Shown piece by piece: positions 17,935 through 27,289 of a stretch of 64,000 nucleotides of DNA (the first letter of the stretch is position 1; each line of letters opens with the position of its first letter). The notes beneath the pieces are model-generated. The model was not told where the DNA came from and searched no databases. It worked only from the letters and a program-made list of their open reading frames with translations. Source of the stretch: Clostridiaceae bacterium (GTDB lineage Bacteria; Bacillota; Clostridia; Christensenellales; CAG-917); contig JAITPR010000051.1 of assembly GCA_031289315.1 (NCBI GenBank), positions 1-64,000 of the forward strand, written 5' to 3'. The translations under genes and the position numbers were made by a program.

Positions 17935-19599
17935 TTATGCCTTTCCCTTGTTGTTGAGCGTGCCGCCGAACCCAAACGGCGCGCCGTTGTCGGCGAACCT
18001 GTTCACGATAGCTTTAACCGCGACCTCCGTCACACCGTCCGCCTTTCCGGACAGCCGCTTTGCCTTGGCGTGGCAGGCGATATCGGCAACGACATCTTGA
18101 ATATCGGAAGCGTTGCTATCGCAGACAATCCTTTTCATTTCATCGGTCAAGAGGATATCTTCCCCATATTTGATTCGCCATTCGTTGAGGGCTTCTTCCA
18201 AAATAATGCCCTTTTCCTCATCGCGTGCGCTCCCCAACCTCACCGCGTCGCATGCGTTTACAAGCTGTGCGCCCGGCATCTCCTCCGCCGTAAGCACGAT
18301 AAGCATGTCCGAAAAATCAAAGGTGATGCCTAAGTCGTGTATTTTAAACTTCCGCATATACTCGTTGGATAGCATGTTAACAAGCCCGTCGACTACGTTA
18401 GTGGAAAGCTTGTCCGTTACGTCGAAGACAAACACAGTGGCGTTTTTTGATTCGATAACCCTTTGAACGACGACGTTGTCCCTATTCGGCTCCACGTTTT
18501 TCTCCGTCAGTCCTCCGGCGTCGATGTTTTCCACGACCGCTCCGGCAAAGGCTTCCGCAACGGCATCCCTATACATGTCAAGAATAAACCTGTCGCGACA
18601 TACCAAAAGCAAGGGACGGAACCCGGGTCTTGCCGCCGCGCCGTAGCCGCATACCTTAGTCCAAACCCTATCGGCTTCATTTTCGCGTTTTAGCCGCATG
18701 CCGTCAAAAGGCGCGTAGGACGGCTCAACGTTTTTATTGTTTACGTTCATATCCAGCGGCAGTTCGTTCACGGAGGAAAGCACTTCCTTGTTCGCGGAAA
18801 ACAGCACCTTTTGTTTATCGGTGCGCGACAGCCGTGCGGAATAAGCCACGCGCGCCGCTTGAGGATTATAAATTTGCTTGTTGTAGCGCTCCTTGCCCTC
18901 GACGCACGCCGCAAAGCATTTCAACACTAACTCTGCATCGCGGTTTTCCTCCGTATTGTCAATTCCCGGGTATGCCGTATGTATGGATTTATAAAGCTCC
19001 TCGTGTAAATCGCATTTAAGCAACACGTTTACGAACGTGAAGTGCTTTTTAATGTTTTTCTTGTCGTAGCGCAACAAGAGAAGCGCACAATCTAAATTGC
19101 CCCACTCCTCACCTTTGGTCAGCGTCTTTACCGCTTGAGGCAAATTTCTTGCTGCGCCTATGCCGTTTGCCAGCATAAAACCTAAGACGGTAAGAGCGGT
19201 AATGTCCCCATTTCTAGCGGCATCTTCCATCAACCGCACGGACTCCGCGCTGTCCGTTTCATGTTCGGACAAAAGCTTTGCTTCCGCCGCACGCCGTATA
19301 CCGCTCCCCTTGCACAGGAATGCCCATCTTTCGGTGTCCGTAAAGCCGGACTCAATGCCCGACTTGCCGCATTGATGCAACAACTTCTCCGTGCGCTCAA
19401 ACCGCACTACGGTGTCGGCAACGGCTATTTGATGCTTTTTCGTCAACGCGTAAAGCGCCGAAATGTCTTTTTTGTCCGTCAAACCATACGCCGCGGCAAG
19501 CTCGCCGAAGACGCTCTCCGTATCCGCACCGAACTGCTTCAGTATGCCCTCAGCCGTAAAATAGACATTTAAAATTCTGCTGTTTGTTTCGTTTTTCAT
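17935..19599 (-). CDS. Sel1-repeat protein fused to a P-loop-less AAA+ domain
   Basis: A 554-residue protein. Around residues 120-200 there is a Sel1/TPR-type helical repeat (ALTVLGFMLANGIGAARNLPQA). From about 290 the layout follows an AAA+ module: a beta strand PLLLVC where Walker A would be, FVFDVTDK for Walker B, FDFSDMLIVLTAEEM for sensor 1, and a helical lid (ILLTDEMKRIV...). The Walker A glycine-lysine loop is missing, so ATP binding is doubtful. It is encoded directly between a ClpP and metallopeptidase pair and a VirD4-like ATPase, and could be an adaptor or a pseudo-unfoldase. AAA assignment is from pattern only. Confidence 0.6.
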   Translation of the reverse strand: MKNETNSRILNVYFTAEGILKQFGADTESVFGELAAAYGLTDKKDISALYALTKKHQIAVADTVVRFERTEKLLHQCGKSGIESGFTDTERWAFLCKGSGIRRAAEAKLLSEHETDSAESVRLMEDAARNGDITALTVLGFMLANGIGAARNLPQAVKTLTKGEEWGNLDCALLLLRYDKKNIKKHFTFVNVLLKCDLHEELYKSIHTAYPGIDNTEENRDAELVLKCFAACVEGKERYNKQIYNPQAARVAYSARLSRTDKQKVLFSANKEVLSSVNELPLDMNVNNKNVEPSYAPFDGMRLKRENEADRVWTKVCGYGAAARPGFRPLLLVCRDRFILDMYRDAVAEAFAGAVVENIDAGGLTEKNVEPNRDNVVVQRVIESKNATVFVFDVTDKLSTNVVDGLVNMLSNEYMRKFKIHDLGITFDFSDMLIVLTAEEMPGAQLVNACDAVRLGSARDEEKGIILEEALNEWRIKYGEDILLTDEMKRIVCDSNASDIQDVVADIACHAKAKRLSGKADGVTEVAVKAIVNRFADNGAPFGFGGTLNNKGKA

Positions 19600-19604
19600 A
19601 GCTC

Positions 19605-20582
19605 TTACCTTCTAACCCTTTTGTTTTGCAACGGATTCATTCCGTGCGCGCTTAACAGCCTTTCATAGCGGTTTTGCTCTCTGTCCACCGCTTTTGCGTC
19701 GGTTATAACCTTTGATACCTCGGCGTAGAAATCGTCCCCGTGTCCCGATACCTTGAAGTGCGCAAATTCATGACAAATCACATATTCGACAATATGCTTT
19801 GGAAATATTACGATTTCCACATTGAGCATTATTCTGCGTTCCTTTGGGAAACACCGTCCCCATGCGCTTAATCTATCTTCAAAGCCGATTCTTATGTCGG
19901 CATACTCCGCGCCGTAAAGCTCCCGTATTTCCGTAAAAAGCCGCCTTACCTCATTTAGAGTTAAGCAGACCTCCGGTGGTTTTTCCGTTGCTTGCAGCTC
20001 CGCGGCAGTCGCTAGACGCACTTCCAACCACTTCACCGATTTTTTGACGGCGGCTTCCGCCTCCGACTCAACTTGCTCCTGATTTTTGCCCGCGAACGGC
20101 GCGGTAACGACAACCTTTCCGCCTATAACGCGTAATTTCATCTCACGGTAACGGGCTTCGCGGACTATCGTATATTCGACTCCCGCCACGGTGTGCACCT
20201 TTTCGGACGACTTGAGCCGCAAGCGGAACTCGTCCTTATCGCCCTGAAATTCGCCTTCGCGACATTTCGATGCTACCTCGGCTTCCTCTTTTTGACGGTT
20301 GCGTTCGGCTTCCTGATTTTCTTTTTCGATTTGTTTAATTGCTTCTTCTTGCGCTTTCCCGTCGATTGCGTCTTTCTCCGCGCGGCTTACAGCGGATAAA
20401 AAATCCTTGTCATCCGTTTTCAAGTATCCGTCGCTGAACGCTTGCGGGAAAGGAAACTTTCTCACGTCGCCTGCCGAAAAATCAACGGTGATATGCTTAT
20501 TTTTCTTGTCAAATTCGGCTATGTGTCCGCGTCCGTATTTACCGTGAGTGACCGTAGCGCCGATTATTTTTTCGTCATTCAT
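19605..20582 (-). CDS. YgjP/SprT-like zinc metallopeptidase with N-terminal Tudor-like domain
   Basis: A 325-residue protein. The N-terminus (GATVTHGKYGRGHIAEFD, residues ~8-25) resembles the small SH3/Tudor-like domain at the ends of UvrD-type helicases. A charged coiled-coil (~75-115) follows, then the metallopeptidase domain (from ~130) with the zinc signature CHEFAHFKVSGHGDDFY (~275-291), HExxH plus a third His, as in the YgjP (DUF45) family. Its start overlaps the clpP stop by four bases (ATGA), implying coupled synthesis with ClpP. Confidence 0.85.
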   Translation of the reverse strand: MNDEKIIGATVTHGKYGRGHIAEFDKKNKHITVDFSAGDVRKFPFPQAFSDGYLKTDDKDFLSAVSRAEKDAIDGKAQEEAIKQIEKENQEAERNRQKEEAEVASKCREGEFQGDKDEFRLRLKSSEKVHTVAGVEYTIVREARYREMKLRVIGGKVVVTAPFAGKNQEQVESEAEAAVKKSVKWLEVRLATAAELQATEKPPEVCLTLNEVRRLFTEIRELYGAEYADIRIGFEDRLSAWGRCFPKERRIMLNVEIVIFPKHIVEYVICHEFAHFKVSGHGDDFYAEVSKVITDAKAVDREQNRYERLLSAHGMNPLQNKRVRR

Positions 20583-21184
20583 GCTTCGTTTCCTCCCGCC
20601 GCCTTTACCGCGGTTTTAATTACCTCGTCGATAATTCCGTATGCCTTTGCCTCCTCCGCAGTCATGATGTAGTCGCGGTCGGTATCGCGGCGTATTTTTT
20701 TAAGCGGCTGACCCGTATGCAAAGCAAGCATCTCGTTTAAATCCTTACGGATACGCTTTATGTGTTCGGCGGCAATTATGACGTCCGACGCTTGTCCGCT
20801 AGCTCCCCCTAAAGGTTGGTGAATGAGAATTTCGCTGTGCGGCAAAGCCTTGCGCAAGCCTCTCGTCCCCGCCGAAAGCAGAAACGCCCCCATGCTAGCC
20901 GCCATACCAACGGCAATAGTGCAAATCTTAGCCTTTGCGTAGTTCATCGTATCGTAAATACCAAGCCCCGCCGATACGCTTCCGCCCGGGCTGTTGATTT
21001 GCAGAATGATTATCCGCTTCTCCTCCGGCACCTTGTTTTCGATGAACCGATAATCAAGGTACTGTATTTGCGCTATAATGCTACGCGCCGTTACGTCGTC
21101 AATCTCACCGTACAAGTCGATAATGTTTTGATCGAGCAAAAAATTGCTTGATAGCTCTGCTATCGTATTCTGTTTCCCAGACAT
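20579..21184 (-). CDS. clpP: ClpP-family serine protease
   Basis: A 201-residue ClpP. Catalytic residues are visible: nucleophile Ser in VGMAASMGAFLL, His in ILIHQPLGG and Asp in RRDTDRDYIM. The oxyanion-region INSPGGSV is present and the length is normal. It would form a barrel that degrades proteins fed by a Clp-family ATPase. Here it is the first gene of an accessory operon with a metallopeptidase, a P-loop-less AAA protein and a VirD4-like ATPase, and no ClpX or ClpC is adjacent. It is therefore probably an extra, specialised ClpP. A GGAGAGG ribosome-binding site precedes the start. Confidence 0.92.
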   Translation of the reverse strand: MSGKQNTIAELSSNFLLDQNIIDLYGEIDDVTARSIIAQIQYLDYRFIENKVPEEKRIIILQINSPGGSVSAGLGIYDTMNYAKAKICTIAVGMAASMGAFLLSAGTRGLRKALPHSEILIHQPLGGASGQASDVIIAAEHIKRIRKDLNEMLALHTGQPLKKIRRDTDRDYIMTAEEAKAYGIIDEVIKTAVKAAGGNEA

Positions 21185-21208
21185 GTCTATACCTCTCCAC
21201 TGTTTAAT

Positions 21209-21455
21209 AATCTGAATTATACAACTTCCTAAAACCTATGTCCGTCAATTGTGAATTGACAAATTTATTTCCTCCGACACATGGTTTCCGGGTGACATAT
21301 ATCTATCTAATTGTCAATAGCCTCATTTCATAGGGTGTGGACAACCCACGGTGACGACTTGCTACTTGAGAAAATATTTATCACCGCAAATTATCAATAG
21401 CTTCATTATATAACGTCCTAAAAACTGTGTACGCAATTGCGAATTGACAAAAAAT
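21209..21455. repeat. Direct repeats and partial palindromic repeat upstream of clpP
   Basis: A ~46-base unit (core TCCTAAAA, then GAATTGACAAA at its end) occurs at ~21213-21260 and ~21404-21449. Between them is a copy of the GGACAA family palindrome (~21333-21395, GGGTGTGGACAAC...TTATCACCGCAAATTATCAA). The region 21185-21580 has no gene; it must carry the promoter of the clpP operon. Confidence 0.6.
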
Positions 21456-21462
21456 AAAAAAA

Positions 21463-21499
21463 ACGCACGGGAACTTGAATTCTTCCCGCACGTCTTTTT
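21463..21499 (-). terminator. Terminator of the phosphatase / HTH-like operon
   Basis: A stem of about 11 bases (ACGTGCGGGAA / TTCCCGTGCGT read on the minus strand), a nine-base loop and a long T-run lie about 80 bases beyond the stop at 21581. A T-run on the plus strand makes it bidirectional. Confidence 0.8.
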
Positions 21500-21580
21500 G
21501 TAGCTGTTGATTAAATTTTTCCGCCTTAACTTAAGCTATATCCACCTTAAGTTTTGTTTCTCCGGTTCCATTGCTCCTAC

Positions 21581-22864
21581 TTATTTTTCCTGATCTGTTT
21601 TATTCGGATCTATTTGGCTTCTTTCGGTTAAAGAATAGAAGACTAAATCTTTGTTAAGTTTCTTTTGCGTACCAAGAAAATCCTGCGCATATTCAACCGC
21701 AGACTTATAAATGCCACCTACAATTCCGCCTTTCTCATATGTCCCTTTCTCCATATAAATCGCGATATAACTTTCCGTATCATCGTACGGAAAAGAATGA
21801 CCCCAAAACGCAAATAACCTTGTTGTTTTTTCCACGTCCAAATGAAATCCAATGGCAAGTTTAAGCAAACTACGCCTATTAGGAGTAGCTTTTCCTCCGA
21901 TATAGTTACTGTACAACTGTTTGTCCAAGCAGGCAGCTTTATATACCTCGGGACTTTTTATTGCGTTTTTCCTTTCCAAATCAATCAACAAATCTCTAAA
22001 TGTATTGAACGGGAAAGACTTAGCTCGTTGTTTTTCTTTTTTTTGGGCGGCGAATTGGTCGATTTCGGCTTGCGATACAATTTTGTATTGCTTTTCATTT
22101 TCGGCATGCAGTTCGTCTTGCTGTAACTTCTGACGCTTTTGCTCTGCGGCGTTATCGTCGGCTGTTTTAGATGAGCAAAGACTCTCCTCTTTTTGTCTTT
22201 GGGCGGTGCGTCCGATTTTTTCAATCTTCTCGCGGAGGTCGTCATCTTGCCGGTTTGTACTTTTTTCTCCGGACCCGGTATCCACCGACCGGAGTTTTTG
22301 TTTTTCGACGTCATCGGCAGGTCTTTTAGGTGGTTCTGAGGCGTATAAGCAACAAATATCCTTCTCTCTTTCCCGGCGCGCCTCTTCTCTCTGTTCTTTT
22401 TCCGCTTCTTCCCGACGTTCGTTTTCTTTCCATGGGTATGCCGATTCTTCATCCCCATCTTTCTTATAGAGTCCGAAGAACACACCCCCTAAGTCTTGAC
22501 GCGACTTTAAGAACCGTGATTGTCTTTTATCTGCGTACAGCTGTTTAAAATAACCCTCCAATTTAAAGCGGCGCCACGACAAAAGCTTTTCCGCAATCGT
22601 CAGCAGTTCTTCCATGCCGCGCGCGGAAAAAAACTTATGTAAATCAGAACGGTCGCCTTCTCCGCAACCGTACTTTAAATAATATAGGAATTCCGCAGTC
22701 GTAGCTAGCTCGTCGCGAACCTCGTCGCACCGGTGCCACAGCCTTTGCGGTATCTCTTTTGCATAATCCAGCTCTTGCCGAAGCGTTTTCTCTAACGCCT
22801 TTTCCAACTTTCTTTTATTTAACTCTTCCATTCTCCCAAACACGCCTCCCGCATTTTCCGGCAT
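21581..22864 (-). CDS. Coiled-coil protein with C-terminal HTH-like domain seen in TerY-P/macro-type loci
   Basis: A 427-residue protein encoded 28 bases after the PP2C gene. The N-terminal ~120 residues are helical (EEL..RKLEKALEKTLRQEL). The middle (~140-290) is a highly charged coiled coil. The C-terminal domain (~295-400), with SPEVYKAACLDKQLYSNYIG followed by K.TPNRRSLLKLAIGFHLDVEKTTRLF, matches a lambda-repressor-like helical domain that I know from Firmicutes macro-domain and phospho-signalling proteins. DNA binding is plausible but not shown. A second start at 22831 has a GGAGG upstream; I list the longer frame. Confidence 0.65.
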   Translation of the reverse strand: MPENAGGVFGRMEELNKRKLEKALEKTLRQELDYAKEIPQRLWHRCDEVRDELATTAEFLYYLKYGCGEGDRSDLHKFFSARGMEELLTIAEKLLSWRRFKLEGYFKQLYADKRQSRFLKSRQDLGGVFFGLYKKDGDEESAYPWKENERREEAEKEQREEARREREKDICCLYASEPPKRPADDVEKQKLRSVDTGSGEKSTNRQDDDLREKIEKIGRTAQRQKEESLCSSKTADDNAAEQKRQKLQQDELHAENEKQYKIVSQAEIDQFAAQKKEKQRAKSFPFNTFRDLLIDLERKNAIKSPEVYKAACLDKQLYSNYIGGKATPNRRSLLKLAIGFHLDVEKTTRLFAFWGHSFPYDDTESYIAIYMEKGTYEKGGIVGGIYKSAVEYAQDFLGTQKKLNKDLVFYSLTERSQIDPNKTDQEK

Positions 22865-22892
22865 CGCTTATGAGTAAACGACACCGCTCCAT

Positions 22893-25574
22893 CTATCGCC
22901 GAATTTCCTTATAATAGTCCCATTCGAATTCCCGCAATCGCTTTTTAAACTCCTCTACCTCTTGCCCCGAACCGCCTTTCATCTCGTAATGCTCACGGAA
23001 CGACGCCAGCCTAGAAGCGTTATAACACGCATCTAGCACCGAAGTTTCATTGTATTTTTCGGCAAAAGCCTTGACTATACCTTCAATGTATTTGGGCTTA
23101 TTTTTCAGTTCCTTATGCAAGAAATCGATGACTTTATATCTATTTATATCTTTTTTTGCGATAGCGCGTGCTTTACTTAACCGTTCGCGCCAGTCATTAA
23201 TATCAAAAATGATCTCTACGGTATTTCCCTGCGTCGCGTTTCCGGACGCGGGATTTGCCCCCCGTGGATTTGTCGGCGACGCGTTTCCAGCATTGCCCGC
23301 TACCGCCCATGGATTACCCTCTTGCGGTTCGTTTTTCTTATCTTGCTCGCTTGCAGGGCTACCGCTGCTCTTATCTAAAGAAGCCGCCATTTCCCTTAAG
23401 TTGGTCCCTTTTAGGAATTTCTCTTTGAATATGAAGTGAGGATGTTGTATCCATTCCTCCGCATGCTCTAGAAAAGTCTTTATTTCTTGCTGATACGAGG
23501 TTTTATCTAAGCTTAACCACCTTTTTACTTTTTGGTTGTCGCAGGCTTTTGTATATTTTTTGGTTAACTCTTTAATCTCTTTAACATATTCATATATTCC
23601 TTCTTTGTTCAAATAAGACAGGTATTTTTCATTTTTAGTCAAGTCCCAATCACTCAGTTTGTTCTTCAAACTTTCTAATGCTTCTACTTTGTTTTGCGTG
23701 TCTTTCTTTGAATTAGGATTTCTATGCTTCTGCACTATGTCGGAAAAATGCTTGATTTCATATTCCAAATCATCTAACAATTCGTCTTTTTCTTTTTCTA
23801 GCGGCAACAACTCTTCATCATACGCCTTTTTATCTCTCCTATGCTCGAAAAACTCTTGAGCAAACTTACGCAGTTGAGAAATGACGATTTCCAAGCCGGG
23901 GGTTGCAGCGTTGTCTTTAAATACCTCGTCACTTACCTCGTCGCAATGCTCCAACAAGTATTCCGATACCATTTCCTTTATATCTTCAATCTTTTCTTTT
24001 CTTTCGGCTTCGGCTCTTTTCTTTTCCGCTTTTTCGGCTGCGTTTTTAACCGTGTCGTTAGCCATGGTTCTTCTATTGCCGTTATTTCCGTATGGTTCGC
24101 GATACCGGTCGGAATTGCCCGAATTATATCCGCCAAAATTGCCCGCGTCGTATCCGCCGGGATTACCCGTTTTATCACCGCTCCCATTGCTCGAACCGTA
24201 ATAACCGCTTCCATGTCCGCCCTTAGTCGGCACAGGTGGCTGCACCGGGGGCGGCGTAACGGCGGCTTCCGTACGCGATTTCGTCTTTTCTGTTATCCAG
24301 TCAACCAACCTCTTAACTATTTCGGGCGTAAGAGCTATATCGTCCTTCTTGCCCTCCTCTCCCGCAACGAAAGCGTCTACCAGCTTCGCGGCGACGGTAT
24401 CAAGCTTATCGTAGGTTCGCGACTTGACATACCCGGTAATCTCCTCCGGGTTGTCGGCAATCTTTTCGGTAATCTCAATTTTTTTTCTAAGGCGGCAATA
24501 CTCATCGTACATGGCGGTCGCCCGCAGGGTTCTGCTTTTAAAACGCCTTTTCATGTCGCCGTAATCCTTAAACCCGAACGCCACGAAAGCCATGGTCGCG
24601 TCGTCGGCGCCAACCTCGTCATAATGATTTTTCAGGTTTTTGCACAAATCCTCGGAGGAATCAGTCGCTTGAAGTTCTCTAAGAATAGTCGCTTCCACGC
24701 CCAAATTATCGTGCGGCGAATACGGGTCAAAAACACCGTCGCTAACACCCATTAATATAAACGGCTTTTTTATATTGGGATACACCTTGTAATGCAATAT
24801 GGGGTCTTCCGTGCCGCCCACGTAGAAATGGTTGGTAATCAACTCCGAAGCGTCCTCGTCGTCCTCCGTAAGCTGTCTAAGTCCGTTTTCATCGATAATA
24901 TAACACCGCGAATCTCCCGCCCAAACCGCCTCGACGGTCACGGTGTCGTTTTTGTTTTCACGATAAAGCAAGCTGGCAAGCGTAGTTGGCAACAATCTTT
25001 GTCCGGCGTTTTTTTCGGCGGTAAAATCGAATCCCTTGACGGCGTTTTCCAAACCTTCTAGAATGTATTTAACAAGTTTTTGGCGTTCTTTTTCGTCTTC
25101 AAGGCAATTTATTTTTTCGTCGTATATTCCCAATATGTAGCGAGCAATGACGATACGCGAAGCCCATTTTGCCGAAGTATCGGCTTCTTCGTCCGTAAGC
25201 GGAGAAAACCAAGCGTCTATATACGGAATTAACCACGCGTGCTGGTACTTGTCGTATTCCAACAAGGTACACTTCAAAATATCTGCTAGTCTTTCGCGGC
25301 GCCGTTTCTCGTCGGACAAAGCGTAACGTGTCGATATAGCCTTATGAACCGACGCCCCGGAACCACCCAATCCGTCCGCGACAACAAGCATTTTCCCATC
25401 AAAATACGGGTCCGCGTCCTCGTCCTTAAGACGGGAATAAAATTTAAAAGATAAGTCCTTATTGATCATTTGCACGCTCCGTTTAGCCTGATAATTTTTT
25501 TGCTTGCACTTTTTACACTTGCCGTTGCCGCACTCAAATAACGCGCCGATTACAATTTCAACGCGGAACGGCAT
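22893..25574 (-). CDS. PP2C-family protein phosphatase with long helical C-terminal region
   Basis: Up to 893 residues. The PP2C domain (~40-345) keeps the metal-binding residues: VVADGLGGSG, WAGDSRCYI, GVSDGVFDPY and GADDATMAF, so it should remove phosphate from Ser/Thr with Mn2+ or Mg2+. A Gly/Tyr/Asn-rich linker (~455-510) follows, then a helical region to the end. The frame starts at 25574 with AAGGA upstream and a CGNGKCKKC cluster; a second start at 25469 has GGAG and begins the conserved part (MINKDLSFKFYS). Domain order and spacing match the 1266-residue phosphatase at 32135, so the two are paralogues. A consensus promoter lies upstream. Confidence 0.88.
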   Translation of the reverse strand: MPFRVEIVIGALFECGNGKCKKCKQKNYQAKRSVQMINKDLSFKFYSRLKDEDADPYFDGKMLVVADGLGGSGASVHKAISTRYALSDEKRRRERLADILKCTLLEYDKYQHAWLIPYIDAWFSPLTDEEADTSAKWASRIVIARYILGIYDEKINCLEDEKERQKLVKYILEGLENAVKGFDFTAEKNAGQRLLPTTLASLLYRENKNDTVTVEAVWAGDSRCYIIDENGLRQLTEDDEDASELITNHFYVGGTEDPILHYKVYPNIKKPFILMGVSDGVFDPYSPHDNLGVEATILRELQATDSSEDLCKNLKNHYDEVGADDATMAFVAFGFKDYGDMKRRFKSRTLRATAMYDEYCRLRKKIEITEKIADNPEEITGYVKSRTYDKLDTVAAKLVDAFVAGEEGKKDDIALTPEIVKRLVDWITEKTKSRTEAAVTPPPVQPPVPTKGGHGSGYYGSSNGSGDKTGNPGGYDAGNFGGYNSGNSDRYREPYGNNGNRRTMANDTVKNAAEKAEKKRAEAERKEKIEDIKEMVSEYLLEHCDEVSDEVFKDNAATPGLEIVISQLRKFAQEFFEHRRDKKAYDEELLPLEKEKDELLDDLEYEIKHFSDIVQKHRNPNSKKDTQNKVEALESLKNKLSDWDLTKNEKYLSYLNKEGIYEYVKEIKELTKKYTKACDNQKVKRWLSLDKTSYQQEIKTFLEHAEEWIQHPHFIFKEKFLKGTNLREMAASLDKSSGSPASEQDKKNEPQEGNPWAVAGNAGNASPTNPRGANPASGNATQGNTVEIIFDINDWRERLSKARAIAKKDINRYKVIDFLHKELKNKPKYIEGIVKAFAEKYNETSVLDACYNASRLASFREHYEMKGGSGQEVEEFKKRLREFEWDYYKEIRR

Positions 25575-25636
25575 TAGTATTCCTTATGTCCGCTTGCAAT
25601 TGGCGTGTTACACATCGTCACACACTCTCAACTTAC

Positions 25637-25665
25637 ATTATATCCTATTTATTAACTATGTGCAA
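25637..25665 (-). promoter_or_regulatory. Sigma-A promoter of the second PP2C operon
   Basis: On the minus strand TTGCAC (25665-25660), a 17-base spacer and TATAAT (25642-25637) lie about 60 bases before the phosphatase start. Upstream, 25666-25735 holds two AT-rich near-repeats (core GTTAATTTTTAT and AACACATATGGTGTT, the latter a palindrome) that could be an operator. Confidence 0.75.
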
Positions 25666-25784
25666 TAGCTTTTTTAATTTTTATTAACACATATGGTGTT
25701 AATTTTTATCAACACGATAGCTTTTTAAGTTTTTATTGCAAGTCGGCAAGGCACATATCATAAGTCGGCAAGAGCATCCGCGGA

Positions 25785-25949
25785 TTATCCACTAAATCTT
25801 GCTTCAAATTTCCGCACCTTTGAGAGATAATCCGCTTGAAAGATGACTTTACCCACGTAAGGCGCATTCCTCAAGGTATGCAGGGATATGCGTTATACCC
25901 GTATAAGGCACCTGTAGGTATGCTCGAATTATCCGCTAAATTTTGCAGC
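25785..25949. repeat. Diverged duplication of the metallopeptidase 3' end
   Basis: A stretch of about 60 bases beginning ATTATCCACTAAATCTTGC (~25793) resembles the sequence at ~25927-25990 (ATTATCCGCTAAATTTTGC... CTTCGAGAGATGAATTTG), which is the end of the metallopeptidase gene and its flank. No gene in 25575-25949. Confidence 0.45.
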
Positions 25950-26939
25950 TTAAACCTCTTTACACCTTCGAGAGATGAATTTGCCGATGTAAAGCGCTAT
26001 TTCGCGCGGCATTGGGTTGCTACGGTATTCGGCAAACGCCTCCGCGATAAACTCCCGCATGTTATGGGTCGCATATTCGGACAAGCCGCTTTTTATCTGC
26101 CCCTCTGTAAGACGGTTGTAATACCTCAATATTTCAGGGGCTTCCGAAAGTTCGAACATGAAGTCGAGAAGATGCCCTATCTCGTGATAAAATACCGAAT
26201 CCGCCGAATTGCACCCGCGCGGCCAAAACCCACGTTCCTCGCAATCCCTAAAGGTGCTGATAAGCTTGATGTAATTGAAGTCCTTGAATTTCCCTTCGTC
26301 AAGAATTATGGCGTCAAAAAGACCGAACACGGAACGCGCGGAGGCAATCCCTACCCCGTCATGTTGGGTCAACATCTCCAAGATTAAGCTTCCGAACTCC
26401 TTCGCGACGTCTTGTGTCAATATGTAATGCAAGCCCAGTTGCTTCAACGCAGACTCGACGCCGCTGCACAATGACATTGCCATGTTTCTATATCCGAACT
26501 CCGAACCGATATAGCAAACGTTGCCGCGCAATTTAGGAAAATCAAATAAGATTTCGGCAATTACGCACAACATGTGTTTCGCCGCGTTGAGGTTTATCTC
26601 TTGAAAGTCGCAATAATCGCATAGACCGTATCTTCTAGCAACCTTGTGCAAATCCGCAAGACTTTTTACTTCGTTTATCCGCTCCGTAAGAGTTTCGAGA
26701 GTGCAAAGACGCAAAAATGTTCTCGTACGCCTATGCATGTATAATTGGACTTGCGCGGCGCTCAACTCCAAAATAATAGAGGACGAACCGGCGCCTTGAA
26801 GCGACAAGATATACTTCGCGTCGTCCCTATCCGCCAGCTCCGAATGGCTTGTCAAAATGTCCCTGCAAGCAAACCTTGCCATGTTGCCGTTGTCGGAAAC
26901 CTCGACAAACGGCTTCTTGTTGTTCTTTTGTATTGCCAT
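25950..26939 (-). CDS. Zincin metallopeptidase of unknown family
   Basis: A 329-residue protein. The active-site motif FYHEIGHLLD (HEIGH at 252-256) and the downstream EFIAEAFAEY (Glu 297 or 300 as third zinc ligand) define a gluzincin. The spacing resembles phage and toxin-type zincins (lethal-factor-like). No signal peptide, so it acts in the cytoplasm. The start has a strong GGAGGAGG site. The first 18 codons and the upstream region (26886-26976) are duplicated exactly at 31962-32052, beyond a three-gene cassette, so before that insertion this gene probably followed the 1266-residue phosphatase directly. Confidence 0.75.
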   Translation of the reverse strand: MAIQKNNKKPFVEVSDNGNMARFACRDILTSHSELADRDDAKYILSLQGAGSSSIILELSAAQVQLYMHRRTRTFLRLCTLETLTERINEVKSLADLHKVARRYGLCDYCDFQEINLNAAKHMLCVIAEILFDFPKLRGNVCYIGSEFGYRNMAMSLCSGVESALKQLGLHYILTQDVAKEFGSLILEMLTQHDGVGIASARSVFGLFDAIILDEGKFKDFNYIKLISTFRDCEERGFWPRGCNSADSVFYHEIGHLLDFMFELSEAPEILRYYNRLTEGQIKSGLSEYATHNMREFIAEAFAEYRSNPMPREIALYIGKFISRRCKEV

Positions 26940-26976
26940 AATACTGTCCTCCTCCGTGTTAGCCTATTGGTAACCC
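26886..26976. repeat. 91-bp perfect direct repeat, copy A (intact gene start)
   Basis: These 91 bases carry the ribosome-binding site and first 18 codons of the metallopeptidase gene. They are identical to 31962-32052. The two copies bracket the AT-rich three-gene cassette. Confidence 0.9.
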
Positions 26977-27155
26977 TATCCAGTTAACCATATATCAACC
27001 TTCGTATGGCTAACCCTATCTCGTCAACCCCAATCATGTTAACCTTGCAATGATAACCTACACTACTAAGCATTTATTGTCAACATTTTCTCGTTAGCCC
27101 TATTATGCTAACTTTGCAATGGTAACTCTATCCTATTAACCCTTCCTTGTTGAAA
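26960..27155. repeat. Degenerate TTAACC-type short repeats upstream of the metallopeptidase
   Basis: About ten variants of (G/C)TTAACC or GGTAACC(C)TAT occur in ~195 bases, at irregular spacing of 15-30 bases. The arrangement is unlike coding sequence. 26940-27289 contains no gene; the terminator of the membrane-protein gene lies near its end. Confidence 0.55.
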
Positions 27156-27220
27156 TGATACCACATTTTACAAATAAGTCAATCCCTTGCCGTATATATT
27201 CGCGAATTGACAAAATAAAT

Positions 27221-27270
27221 AAAAGATGCCGCCTTGCTAGACAAACAACGCAACATCTTTTTATGTATAT
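27221..27270 (-). terminator. Terminator of the three-gene cassette
   Basis: On the minus strand AAAAGATGTTGCGTTG pairs with CAAGGCGGCATCTTTT around a nine-base loop and is followed by a T-rich tract, about 25 bases past the stop of the membrane-protein gene. Confidence 0.7.
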
Positions 27271-27289
27271 AAATGCGTTTTATGTGAGG

